Positions 10,061 through 20,143 of a DNA stretch of 64,000 bases are shown here, in pieces. The translations under genes were made by a program, and so were the position numbers. Position 1 is the stretch's first letter. Every line of letters starts with the position of its first letter. Below the pieces are notes generated by a model. It was not told the DNA's origin, did no database searches, and worked only from the letters and a program-made list of their open reading frames with translations. Source of the DNA: Guillardia theta CCMP2712 (Eukaryota; Cryptophyceae; Pyrenomonadales; Geminigeraceae); contig NW_005434636.1 of the NCBI RefSeq assembly GCF_000315625.1, forward strand, positions 34,690 to 98,689. The letters run 5' to 3'.

Positions 10061-10980
10061 TCATGGTTTGATAGTATCGAAACAGATCTCGGGAGCGCAG
10101 ATATGCAAGACAAGAGACTCTCCTGACTTCGCCGTTGGACTGGGCGACAAGGTGAGGGCGCGGCGTTGCATGTCAGTGCGTGATGAGGGAAGCAGGTCTA
10201 CAGCCAAGGGCAGCATGAGTTGGAGTTCGCGATCAATCGTTACAACGACGGTTATGTCTACGTTGGGGTCGCTGTTCCGGTGAGCTCGGCTCCAGCTGGG
10301 GCCCTTCTCGGCCTCCTGACGAGGATCGTAGACGATCCACTTGCAGCAGACATGGTGTAGAAGATGCGCAGTCGACCAGGTGAGGAGGAGGGACGAGGAG
10401 AGGAAGGAGGAGAAGGCTGAAGCTTGAGGCAGGTCTGGTATTACTTCGGGTGCGGGTTCACAAACGCGCTGAGGAACGGATGGGATGACGTAGTGAGCAA
10501 GGAGGTGAAGGAGCGCAGCTGATGCCAAGGTGGAACTGAGCATGACACGAGCAGGTTGGTGGGCCCGAGATGAAAGTTCCAAAGTTGCAAGTTGGTGATC
10601 GCGTGAAGGCGCTACTGGACATGGACACGGGACAGGTGCGCGATTCCCTGTTAGTTATGCAGATGTTGTTCAACCCCCTTCCAGCTGCGATTCTCGATCT
10701 TCAAGGTAGATGAAGGATTGTGGAAGGATATCCCTGGAATGGTGAGATGGAGTTGTTGTGGAAGGAGGAAGTGAAAATGTTTGCAGCTGGAAGGGATCAA
10801 GACCCCAGTAGTTGCAGCATGCTGCATACAAGTAAGATTGCGCTTGATGCGAGGAGTTTCTGAGCTTGAGGACCAGGAACGAGGGGACTCAGTTACGCTA
10901 GTCGCTCCGTCTCGGGCAAAAGGTTGCGATGCTTCATCCACTCGATGATTTAGCTGACGTTGCAGCAGATGAGCAACAAA
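10061..10980 (-). CDS. Unknown protein with two hydrophobic segments (5' end unresolved)
   Basis: The main exon 10647-10061 is joined by a 182-nt GT-AG intron (10648-10829) to an exon 10980-10830, whose acceptor TTTCTAG suggests further exons upstream. The encoded chain has a Ser-rich N-terminal part, then MLSSTLASAALLHLLAHYVI and FLSSSLLLTWSTAHLLHHVCC as possible membrane segments, and a soluble end with alternating hydrophobic strands (VDITVVVTIDRELQLMLPLA). It ends ICFDTIKP. I recognise no family. The continuous open frame, amino-acid composition and consistent splice phase support a real gene. An open frame at 11273-11052 on the same strand could be an earlier exon but does not splice in phase. 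Confidence 0.5.
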
Positions 10981-11249
10981 CTAGAAAGAAGTCCGATCGG
11001 TTGTTCGCTCTGCACTGTCATCTCCGTCCCTTAACTCCATTTCAGATATGCTCACGTACAATCAAAAATAGTTTCCGCGATCCGACAGATCACACAGAAC
11101 AATTCAGACAATGCAAGATAGGATGTAACGATGCTCCATGAACTGACGATTGCATAGCAGAATGCTGAAGACAACTTAGCACAGCGAACTCGCCCAAGAC
11201 GAGCTGCGGGCTGGACCCAGAGGGCGAGTGAGAAACAGAGGCGGTACGA

Positions 11250-12995
11250 GAGTGAGTGTTGGAGTACAGGCATTGCGGTCGGTGGAGGATGTTAGCCGCA
11301 CGAAGCCGGAGGAGGAGGAACTTGCAAGCTCACTCAAGTGCGCGACTACCTCTGCTGTCGCCCTGCATGATCATGATGTTTAGGGTCGAGGAAGGAGCAG
11401 AGAAAGGAGGAGGCAAGGACGGGCTCTCTGTGCACGAGGAGAAGCGAGCGAGGCGCCTTAACCTGCCTTTCGGTTCGAGCCCAAGGTGAAGATGCAGAGT
11501 CGGAGGATGAGAAACGCGGGGATGGAGAAGGATAGGAGGAGGAGGAGTCCAGAGAAAGGGAGTACAGCGGAGCGAAGAGACAGGGAGGGGCAAGCGTGGA
11601 GGGCGGGGGGTTAGTAGAGGTCAGAAGTGAGGAGGCAGAGAGTAGCAGGAGTAAGGAAGGGAAACGTCTTCAACCAGCTCATTGTCTGCCAGGAACTTTC
11701 AGAGGAGGCAAAATCTCGGAGCAGACAAGACAACCTTGCGCTTGCCGACTATGTGAGAGTTTTTCTGCTCCTTCATTCGCATCATCTCCTCCTCTCGTTG
11801 CCCCTTTTCATCCTCCTTCTTACCCGCTGTATGCAGCAATGTGACGGTCCCCAAGAACAATGAAGGACGTCGGGACAGCAACGGCGTCCTCCTCGATGAG
11901 GGCAGCAAGGATCAGTTGTTCAGCAGAGATTTCAGAAGGTCGCAAACTTTCACACGCTCCTCTCTATCCCCCCTGCTGCCATTTCCTTGTACACGTTACT
12001 TACTCCACGTGGTGAAAGCAGGGGCAAGAGCAAGATCGCAACAGCCCCTGACGGCATGAAGAACGCGCTGAGCCACGGCCCTCCTCCCGTCCTCGTCAAG
12101 CTGATGCAAGAAACGTCCAGACTCCCGATGCAGCAGCTCCCTCCCCTCCAGAGGTCGATGCGAGGTCACAGTGCAGGCGACGAAGGATCGCTGGCTTCCT
12201 CTGTGTTCGGCAATGAGCCCGTTCATGAGTCGCACAAGCCTCTGACCAAGTACTTGTCCTCCTCCTACAAACCTTCCCTCTCCCTCCTTCCCTCTCCCTC
12301 CTTTCCTCTCCCTCCTTCCCTCTCCCTCCTTCCCTCTCCCTCCTTCCCATTTGACTGTCAGTCACACTCCACGACAGATCTGCATACATCAAGAGGACGT
12401 CTAAGATCAACGATGTGCCTTCTCATCGGATCGCACGAGGTTGTTTGCAAGTAGAAGAGCAGCAAGATAGGAATGGATCAGGAGAGGAGAAGAGGGAGGA
12501 CGAGAGGACGAGCAGGAGAGGGAGAAGGAGGAGGAGGAGGAGAGGTATCTTGACAGCATTGTTCCAGGGCTTGTTCCAATTTCAACTAATCGACTCGATA
12601 TCTCGATGCACGAAGAGATCATAGGGTGGAGCACTAGCTATAGGAAGGATTCCATAGCCGACAGCTCTGTTCTCATGGGCAGAGGGTTTCAAGAAGAGGA
12701 GGGGAGAAGGGGAGAAGACAACAAGGTAACGTCTGTTGATACTCCATCCTTCCGCTCAGTCGGCTCGACAGGACGGGGGCTGGAAGAGCCTGGATGGCAG
12801 CCATGGAATCTCAACGGACAAGATTCGCTTCATCGAGCCCATCTCGGACATCGTCGTGCCCAGTAAGAGCAACTTGCTCCATCTGCCCTCAGGGCCTGGT
12901 CAGCCTCCTCCTTTTGCCACCATGGTATTCTGACTCGCATGTTGCCGCTTTCAGAGCATGTTCCAGCTCCCCGGTCGGTTCCCACCATGAGCTAG
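11250..12995 (+). CDS. Unknown nine-exon gene
   Basis: Exons with consistent phases: about 11250-11377, 11678-11752, 11856-11938, 12022-12249, 12396-12439, 12568-12725, 12760-12862 and 12955-12995, ending in TAG. The first exon has no visible ATG in frame (it opens VGVQALRSVEDVSRTKPEEE), so at least one earlier exon is missing. The product is hydrophilic with motifs such as LIVCQELSEEAKSRSRQDN, MQETSRLPMQQLPPLQRSM and the well-formed DGSHGISTDKIRFIEPISDI. No known domain is recognised. The (CCCTCTCCCTCCTT)n tract at 12280-12350 is intronic. Confidence rests on eight phase-compatible junctions and the bad coding quality of the alternative frames. Confidence 0.5.
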
Positions 12996-13254
12996 CGAAG
13001 TGGGAAAGGAAGCTTGTGTACTTTATCTTCTTGCCTGCCAGACATGACTTACCATCTAACGCCGAACGCATCATGTAAACATTGAGAACAGAGATGTATG
13101 AGGTAGAGGTCAATGAAATCAATTTTCATCACGTCTTGGTGCACCAGTTTGTTTCTTCTTCTCTTGTCCTTATCCGTCCTTTACCATCGCTCTTGCCACA
13201 GACTCGATGCCATGTTGAACAATTCTTCCCTCCTTCCGATCGTGCAGTTGAAGT

Positions 13255-13960
13255 AGATTAGTCTCATCTCTTCCCGCTAGTCTCCTCTCTTCCCGCTAGT
13301 CTCGTCTCTTCCCGCTAGTCTCGTCTCTTCCCGCTAGTCTCGTCTCTTCCCGCTAGTCTCGTCTCTTCCCGCTAGTCTCGTCTCTTCCCGCTAGTCTCGT
13401 CTCTTCCTTCCCGCTAGTCTCGTCTCTTCCTTCCCGCTAGTCTCGTCTCTTCCTTCCCGCTAGTCTCGTCTCTTCCCGCTAGTCTCATCTCTTCCCGCTA
13501 GTCTCATCTCTTCCCGCTAGTCTCGTCTCTTCCCACTAGTCTCGTCTCTTCCTTAACGCTAGTCTCGTCTCTTCCTTCCCGCTAGTCTCATCTCTTCCCG
13601 CTAGTCTCGTCTCTTCCCGCTAGTCTCGTCTCTTCCCGCTAGTCTCGTCTCTTCCCGCTAGTCTCGTCTCTTCCCGCTAGTCTCGTCTCTTCCTTCCCGC
13701 TAGTCTCGTCTCTTCCCGCTAGTCTCGTCTCTTCCCGCTAGTCTCATCTCTTCCCGCTAGTCTCGTCTCTTCCCGCTAGTCTCATCTCTTCCCGCTAGTC
13801 TCATCTCTTCCCGCTAGTCTCGTCTCTTCCTTCCCGCTAGTCTCGTCTCTTCCCGCTAGTCTCGTCTCTTCCCGCTAGTCTCATCTCTTCCCGCTAGTCT
13901 CATCTCTTCCCGCTAGTCTCGTCTCTTCCCGCTAGTCTCATCTCTTCCTTCCCGCCCTTG
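13255..13960. repeat. 19-bp minisatellite, about 36 units
   Basis: Tandem units of CTCTTCCCGCTAGTCTCGT fill about 700 bp. Variation is limited to G/A in TCTCGT/TCTCAT, a 4-bp TTCC insertion giving a 23-bp unit (CTCTTCCTTCCCGCTAG...), one CCACTAG unit and one TTAACGCTAG unit. The array ends abruptly at CTTCCTTCCCGCCC. Stop codons occur in every frame, so it is non-coding. Confidence 0.95.
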
Positions 13961-14860
13961 TCTCTATCCAGGGCATGTCCTGCCTAGCATTTCACCCCCT
14001 TTGCCCCTGACTACCCCAGCCATTTTGGTTTTCCCTTGACGATGCTGGTCCTTTCATAGTAAGCATGAGGGGTATGTTGACCACCCTACCCTTTTGTTAT
14101 ACTTCATTCATCGTCCCCCTGTGCACGTATCTACCCTGTGGTCGGTGAGAGTACCCCGCCGCTCCCATCAAGAACATAGTTGATTGGGGGTAGGGTGGTT
14201 GATATTGAAGTCTGTTGTTACTCAAATGGGGGTCCTGATATCAGGAGGGGTGGTCCTCTGAAACTCATTTGGCTGCAGCGACAGCGGCACGCGTCTATGG
14301 AAGAAGGGGAGGAAGGGAGGGAGGGAGGGGGGAGAGGAGGAGCACGAGCAAGGAGAGGAGGAGATGATTTCAGAGTATGTGAAAAGAAGATAAGGAAAGG
14401 AGGATAGGCTGATGCCACAGACTAAGAATTGTCGATGTAGAAGGAGGGGCAGCGGCAGGGCAGAGGCAGAGGCAGAAATAATTGCATACGCAAAAGTAGA
14501 AGCAGAGGCTTGAGGGACAAGTTTTCTGACAGCATTGGTTTGAAGTTGTTTATGCAACTGTCACAAGGACATGTACAGCAGTGAATAGACAAAAAGAAGA
14601 TGCTGTAGTCGAAGAGGAGGTTCTTCAACTGTAACAAGCAACCAAACAAGCCATGTGCACAAAGCAAAGTGGAATGCAAGCAAACCTCTGCATGATAATA
14701 ATCGATGCAAATCCGAGTAGATAAATCAGTACATGGAGAACAAGGAATCTCGGACTTACATTGTTGATGGCGTCCTGTGAACGCGAGTTGGAGAAGGATG
14801 AGGAATTGATTGAACACACCTTGCTTGCTGCTACTTGATTGATGTTCTCAGCTTGAAACA
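13961..14860. other. CTACCC island and gene-free leader region
   Basis: Positions 13980-14240 are rich in ACTACCCC, CCACCCTACCC and, further on, GGGGGTAGGGTGG, matching the island family. From 14290 to 14480 the strand is purine-rich. No protein frame is supported up to the PCF11 start. A pyrimidine-poor AATTGCAG at 14878-14885 could be the acceptor of a 5' UTR intron of PCF11. Confidence 0.45.
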
Positions 14861-14899
14861 GCTTCTGAACGCGACTAATTGCAGGTGGAAACTATCACC

Positions 14900-17410
14900 A
14901 TGGACCCCGCAGCAATCGAGTTTCTTCAGAGCTATGAAAGCGAGCTGGTGGGCATGCAGCGACCGGACAAGGGAGTAATAAATGTCCTGACCATGCTCGC
15001 GTCCGACAACATCGACGCGCCTCCAGTTGCAAACGGCATCGTAGCCTGTATAGAAAAATGCATCCGAATGGTACAGTCTGCTTTCTTTGTGCTGCCCCTG
15101 ACCTGGTTGCCGTTCAGTTTCCCCCCAACAAGAAGCTCATCCCTCTCTACCTCATGGACTCGATCGTCAAGAACGTCGGAGCCATCTACACACATCTCTT
15201 CGTGCAGGTGACGTCGCGCTTCGCCTACCGCGCGTCTTGACGTCTTGGCTGCTGTCAGAATCTGACAGACATCTTCTGTACCTCGTTCGCTGCTGTGGAC
15301 AATCAAACGCGTGCATCCTACATCAAGCTGCTTGACACATGGAAGGTGATACTGTCGCCTCGATATGCCTCCTGTTCGCTCAAATGATGTCATCTCACTC
15401 GATCTTCCAGGCTCAATCTGTCTTTCCTCCCGCTAAGAACGAAGAGATTCGCACTCGTCTCGCCGCCATGCTCCAGGTCAAATCTCTTTCCCCCCGCATC
15501 AGGAAGTGATTCCTCCCCTCAGTCCGGCATCCCCTCCAATCGTCCTGGACTAGACCGGCGACCAGAGCCTGAGAGGAGGGGGATGATGCCAGGGGTTCCA
15601 GGTACCAGGAGCTGCGCACTGAAGTGCCTCCTAACGCGGTTGGCTGCAGGGAACGGGTCTGGGATGATGCCTGGGTACCACGGGGGAGGAATGCATCCTG
15701 CTGTTGGGATGAATCCAATGCACGGAAACATCCCGAACAACCCGGTCACAGTCTCATCCATACAAGAGCAGCAGACTCTGCTGCAGAACAGAGTGAGTGA
15801 AACAGACGACGAAAAGGAACTGGCTTACATTCTCAACAGGTGTATGGTCTTGTCAACTCTTTGATGCCGCAGCAACCTGCTCAGGTGATTGTCAGCAACT
15901 TGACATGACGATGATGTTGAAATTTGACTTGCTGCATTAGCCGAACATGTTCAATGCTCCCCCTCCGATGAGTCAAGCTCCTCAGCACTCAATCATGCAA
16001 CCTCTTGGTGGCAACTATGGTGGTTATCATAGTTCTGGGATGGGAGGGAATGGGATGATGTCAGCATCGCAGGTGTGCATTGTCTTGCGTGCTCCTGCTG
16101 TGTCCTAGCCGCCTCTCTCCTTCTCTGCTTCTTAATTCCTGTCTTACATGATGTCCCACTTCAATGCTTGCACGCCAAACTTCTTCTCGCTTCTTCTACC
16201 CCCGGCAGTGTTTGACCAGATTTCTTAGCCCATGGGGTTGTCGGGCTTGCCTCCAAACATGCAGGTTGGTGTTGTTGCCTTGAGCTGGCGTATGAGGATG
16301 GAGGAGGAGCACGAGCGTGACCCTTACGTGCAGATGATAGAATCTCACCTCCTTCCGCAGCCCAACCCCCTCCAACAGTTGTTGGAGGATTTTCAGCTTC
16401 AACAGGGGCTCAAGGACGCGGTAGGAGTGAAAGATTCCGTCGTGAGTAATAAAGTAGGAATATCTGATATTTCAAGCATGCCTCCTGCTCCTGCAGCCTC
16501 TCAGGAAGAGTATGCTCCAAGGCAGCTCAACAGTAAGGATCTCAACAGGTTCGATCTTGTTATTTGCTTATTGCTTGTGATCTATTTAACTTGCTGCTTG
16601 CGGTCGTCTTTGTTTGCTTGTTGCTTGCGATCTTTTTTGTTTGCTTGTTGCTGTGTATGAGTTTGGGTTTTGAACCAGGTTGTCCCCTTCTCTCATATGT
16701 TTAATTGCTCTGCTCTCATTGCTGATCTGTCTGGTTTACATCTCCTTGATGTTCATCTGCTCGTCTTCATAACTGATCGTGCTTGTTCCCGTGATCTGCA
16801 TGCTCTGAATCTATCTCTCTCTCTCTCTCTCTCTCTCTGGCTGTCGCTAACTTCCTCTTACAGTCGGGAGGTGTTGGACGTGGTTTACCGGCTCTACGAG
16901 GGTCAGCCCTTCATCTGCAAGACAGACGGGAGAAGATTCAGATCACAGGAGGATCTCAGCAACCACCTTGACCGGTTGTTTGAGATCAACCGGGCAAAGA
17001 AGGAGAACTTGGGGGCACGAGAGCGGCACTGGTTCAAGGTCATCTCCGAGTGGACCGCGTGCAAGGACCTTGTCCTCCGCAAGCCTGTCGATCTGAAGGT
17101 GCAGGTGGACGGGCAGCCCCCACAAGAGAGCGCAGCCTTTCAGGAGAGCGTCGTGCCTGCTGACGACGGGGCGTTCACCGGGGACCCTCGATGCTCAGCG
17201 TGCAGCGAGAAGATGAAGAAGGAGTATGACAAGGAGGAGGATCGGTGGGTGTTTCGAGGAGCCGTCAGGGTCAACGGCAACGGGCAAGTCGACAGCGCAG
17301 GTCTCTTCCTGGTGCATCAGAAGTGCTACCAGGAGGGCGCCACCTACTCCGACGTCCATGTTGCCTCGACTCCTCGTACCCAGGAGGCGCTCAGCAGCTG
17401 GGGCTCGTGA
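14900..17410 (+). CDS. PCF11: PCF11-type mRNA cleavage/polyadenylation factor
   Basis: Eleven exons close in phase: 14900-15070, 15118-15207, 15259-15345, 15411-15476, 15523-15601, 15650-15792, 15840-15884, 15941-16072, 16229-16264, 16334-16548, 16864-17410, giving about 536 residues. Residues 1-138 form a CID, the domain that binds the phosphorylated RNA polymerase II tail; LMDSIVKNVGAIY is the typical helix. The centre is Gly/Met/Pro/Gln-rich. The last exon has the two PCF11 zinc-finger regions: FICKTDGRRFRSQEDLSNHL followed by WFKVISEW, then CSACSEKM with a later HQKC. The first zinc site seems degenerate (one cysteine instead of a CxxC pair). The family acts in pre-mRNA 3'-end cleavage and transcription termination in the nucleus. 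Exon 10 could alternatively start at 16396. Confidence 0.88.
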
Positions 17411-17670
17411 GCTGCCTCTACCTCGGCTATGCTCCGAGGCTCCTCTCGGGCGGGATCAACAGCTGACAGCGCTGGAGCAGATGAAGGCAGGACTAACGAG
17501 GGTACGACGCTGTCAGTTGACTGGTCTGCTGCTAGTGGAGGACTTGGAGAGTGGAGGGGACGCGCTATCGTTGAAACCAGTGGAATGTTGGGGGCCAGGT
17601 GGTGGAGGAAGAGCTGGAGGAGACAAGAGATATTTTTTTTACAGGAAATGACACTTGTGGGGATCATGTT

Positions 17671-17676
17671 AATAAA
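17671..17676 (+). terminator. Possible AATAAA polyadenylation signal of PCF11
   Basis: AATAAA lies 260 nt beyond the PCF11 stop and is followed by a T/C-rich stretch. The next gene converges from the minus strand 100 nt downstream. Whether this alga uses AATAAA is not known from the sequence. Confidence 0.3.
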
Positions 17677-17774
17677 CTTTCTTATTCTTCTTCTTGCCCC
17701 CTCTCCTCCACCACCACCATCACCATCGCTGTGATGTTCTCCTCTCTCAACGCCCCCATCGCTGTTCCTCATAA

Positions 17775-19220
17775 TCATCCGATCCGCTCGTTCAACTCTT
17801 CCTTGCTCGCAGACAGCATGTACCGCCGGTGCAGGAGGGAGTCATGGCGCTGCAAGTCGAATTCGGAGGAAGGATGCAGCTCATGCCGGTAAGTCCCGTA
17901 GGCGTCAAGGTCGTACTCTGACATCGGAAGCACCTCCTCTACAGGGACCCACCTGCTCCTGCTGCTCCCCGTCCTACTGTACGCCTCCACATCCGACTTC
18001 ACCTTCACCAGCCACCCTCGCCGAGCTGGTGAGAAGAGAGTCTCCGGCGTCTCCTCGCCTCTGCTGGAGAGGAAATCGGTCCAGAGCGAGCGGTAGGCAG
18101 AGAAGCCGAGGATGGAGTGCCGCAGGTTCTGGTAGAGGACGTGACGGCCGATGCTCTGAGCGAGGGCGCGGAGGATGACGAGATGATGGTCGTCGAGGAT
18201 CGTCTTGGGGATGTCAACTCCCTGCCTTGACAGCTTGGAGATGAAGTCCAACACCAGGAAATCCTCTGAGCCTGCAAGACTGCAGACGGCGATCTCGTCG
18301 ACCTCGGCAATTGTGAACGTGATGAGATTTCCCTTATGATCTAAGAATGTGAGATACGACGAAGAGGAAGAGGAAGAGGAAGAGGAAGAGGAAGAGGAAG
18401 AGGAAGAGGAAGAGGAAGAGGAAGAGGAAGAGGAAGAGGACAATGAGTGTTTGCCCCGCCTTGAACCCACGGTCTTGTCCGTCATCGCTATAGAGTTATG
18501 CACCTCCAGTAGCAGCCCCTCTCGTGGGGCGAGGGGAGACTTGGTAATCACCCGAACAACCTTGAATATGTTGCTCACCAGCACCTTGCAAACATCTTGA
18601 ATGGCGTCAGAAGAGACGATCTCACGAGCTCTGAATGAGCCATGGGTCTTAGAAAAACCTCTTCCTCCTTCTCCTCCCTTGTCGTCCCCCACCACTACGT
18701 TGGACTCCACTGCCGGCCTGTCGTTCCGAACAAGTTCTCGCCCCGCCAGCAGCTCTTCCTCCTCCTCGATGCCTGAATCCTGCGCAGTCGCGAGGTTGAG
18801 AGGCATGCTCATCAAAGGCTGCAGTGAGCTGAGAGCGTCTCGGAGGGAGGCAGCAAGTACAGCTTCAGCTGCCCACGTCCTCTCGGGGCTGGGGCCGAAG
18901 CAAGAGCCGTAAGTCCAGCCGATGCTCTCCAGGGCGATGCTCACGTTCCCTCCTATCCGCTCATCGCTGTGAGCTTCCTTGCGGTAGCGAGAGCGGAGCA
19001 GCTGCTCCATGGTGGTGTGGGAGCCTTTGAAGTCTCGCTGACGTTGCGTGAAAGCTGTCTTCTTGTGTGAGGACGAGCTTCGTCGGTGACTGCTAGTCTT
19101 GGATCTCGCGGAAACGTCTCTGCCTCCAGGAGGAGGAACGATCAAGAAAGAGCTGGCTCTGGAGTCGAGAAGCAGGAGGAGGAAGAGGAGCCGGCAAAGT
19201 TTGGTCGGCATCCACATCAT
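17775..19220 (-). CDS. Plastid-targeted protein of unknown function (single exon)
   Basis: An uninterrupted 481-residue frame. I take the ATG at 19220 because the longer frame begins with GTG. The start MMWMPTKLCRLLFLLLLLDS is a signal peptide, followed by RASSFLIVPPP and a Ser/Arg/Lys-rich stretch, the pattern of a two-part leader for a secondary plastid. The mature part contains an acidic linker, a run of about 28 serines and a well-structured C-terminal domain of about 190 residues (FLDHKGNLITFTIAEVDEIA, LDFISKLSRQGVDIPKTILD). No catalytic signature is recognised. It lacks introns although neighbours are intron-rich, so it may have been acquired by transfer or retroposition. It converges with PCF11, leaving 364 bp between the stops. 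Confidence 0.75.
   Translation of the reverse strand: MMWMPTKLCRLLFLLLLLDSRASSFLIVPPPGGRDVSARSKTSSHRRSSSSHKKTAFTQRQRDFKGSHTTMEQLLRSRYRKEAHSDERIGGNVSIALESIGWTYGSCFGPSPERTWAAEAVLAASLRDALSSLQPLMSMPLNLATAQDSGIEEEEELLAGRELVRNDRPAVESNVVVGDDKGGEGGRGFSKTHGSFRAREIVSSDAIQDVCKVLVSNIFKVVRVITKSPLAPREGLLLEVHNSIAMTDKTVGSRRGKHSLSSSSSSSSSSSSSSSSSSSSSSSSSSSSYLTFLDHKGNLITFTIAEVDEIAVCSLAGSEDFLVLDFISKLSRQGVDIPKTILDDHHLVILRALAQSIGRHVLYQNLRHSILGFSAYRSLWTDFLSSRGEETPETLFSPARRGWLVKVKSDVEAYSRTGSSRSRWVPVEEVLPMSEYDLDAYGTYRHELHPSSEFDLQRHDSLLHRRYMLSASKEELNERIG
18357..18440. repeat. (GAAGAG)n hexanucleotide array coding poly-serine
   Basis: About fourteen GAAGAG units; on the coding minus strand they read CTCTTC, giving alternating serine codons TCC/TCT. 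The array lies between two structured parts of the plastid-targeted protein and is likely length-polymorphic. Confidence 0.9.
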
Positions 19221-19540
19221 CAGCTTCACAGATCAGCTCGCAATAGTCTCGCGCATCCTCACTCCCGTCCTCGCAAAACCGTCACATGCATGGAAAGCAT
19301 GTTTGAGACGGATCAAGAGAGGAGAGCAGGGAGAGGTCTGAGGTAACGTGATCAGGTGTGATGAAAGTAGGACAAGAGGAGGGCGAGGCAAGCAGAGCAA
19401 GCAGAGCAAACAGGGGGCCAACTGTTGGAGGTGCTTGAAGAGCGTTTACTGAAGGGTTTATTGATAAAACTGATAAACGTACAGGAAGCCTGGCAATCAT
19501 GCAATAAAATATTGATACTTGGTCATAAACTATATTTCAG

Positions 19541-19800
19541 TCTTGCTCCGGGGCGGGGCCGCAACTTAATAAGACCGTGACTATCCGATGGCCGGGCGGC
19601 GAATCAGTGAACCGGGCCGGGGTGAACCCGGCGTGAGTGTGCTGATCGGATCGGACTCCGCAGGCCCGGGCCTCGTCGGACTGCCAGGCTGTCTGATAGT
19701 CACTGAGTCAGCACCGCCGCAAGTGTTTTCAAGCCTGAGTCACTTTGAAACGGTCACTGAGTCACCTCCTGACAACTTCGGAAGCGACCGAGCGGTCAAA
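19541..19800. other. GC-rich island with GTCACTGAGTC words
   Basis: Begins abruptly after an AT-rich stretch (AATAAAATATTGATACTTGG, 19503-19522). It holds CGGGGCGGGGCC, GAACCGGGCCGGGG, then TAGTCACTGAGTCAGC and CGGTCACTGAGTCACC. The same words mark islands near 0.8, 49.0 and 62.5 kb. A 154-codon open frame across it has no protein-like pattern. Positions 19230-19540 hold no gene. Confidence 0.5.
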
Positions 19801-20143
19801 TCCAACTTGCAAGTTTTCGAAGCCTGTCGATGTGCTATGAACTATCAACAGGTTGTACGATCCGGGCTGGCATGTGTTTGTGGTCGATCAGCCGCTGGTG
19901 ATTATCAGGGCATCCGAGTCCGACGTTCCCTGCTTGTGAGTCGTGCATGCACGGTCGCTTGCGTGAGGCGGACAGACAAGGTGAGACCACTCTCCATCTC
20001 CATTGTGCTGCCGTCACCAAGTGCGAGATTGAAGCTCTTGGGGGGAGTCTGACCTGCGCGCTGCCCCCCCAGGGCCTGACAGGAAGAGACGAGATGCAAA
20101 GCAAGGTTCAAACCCCCGAGGAGATCCTGCGAAGAAGGAGAGA

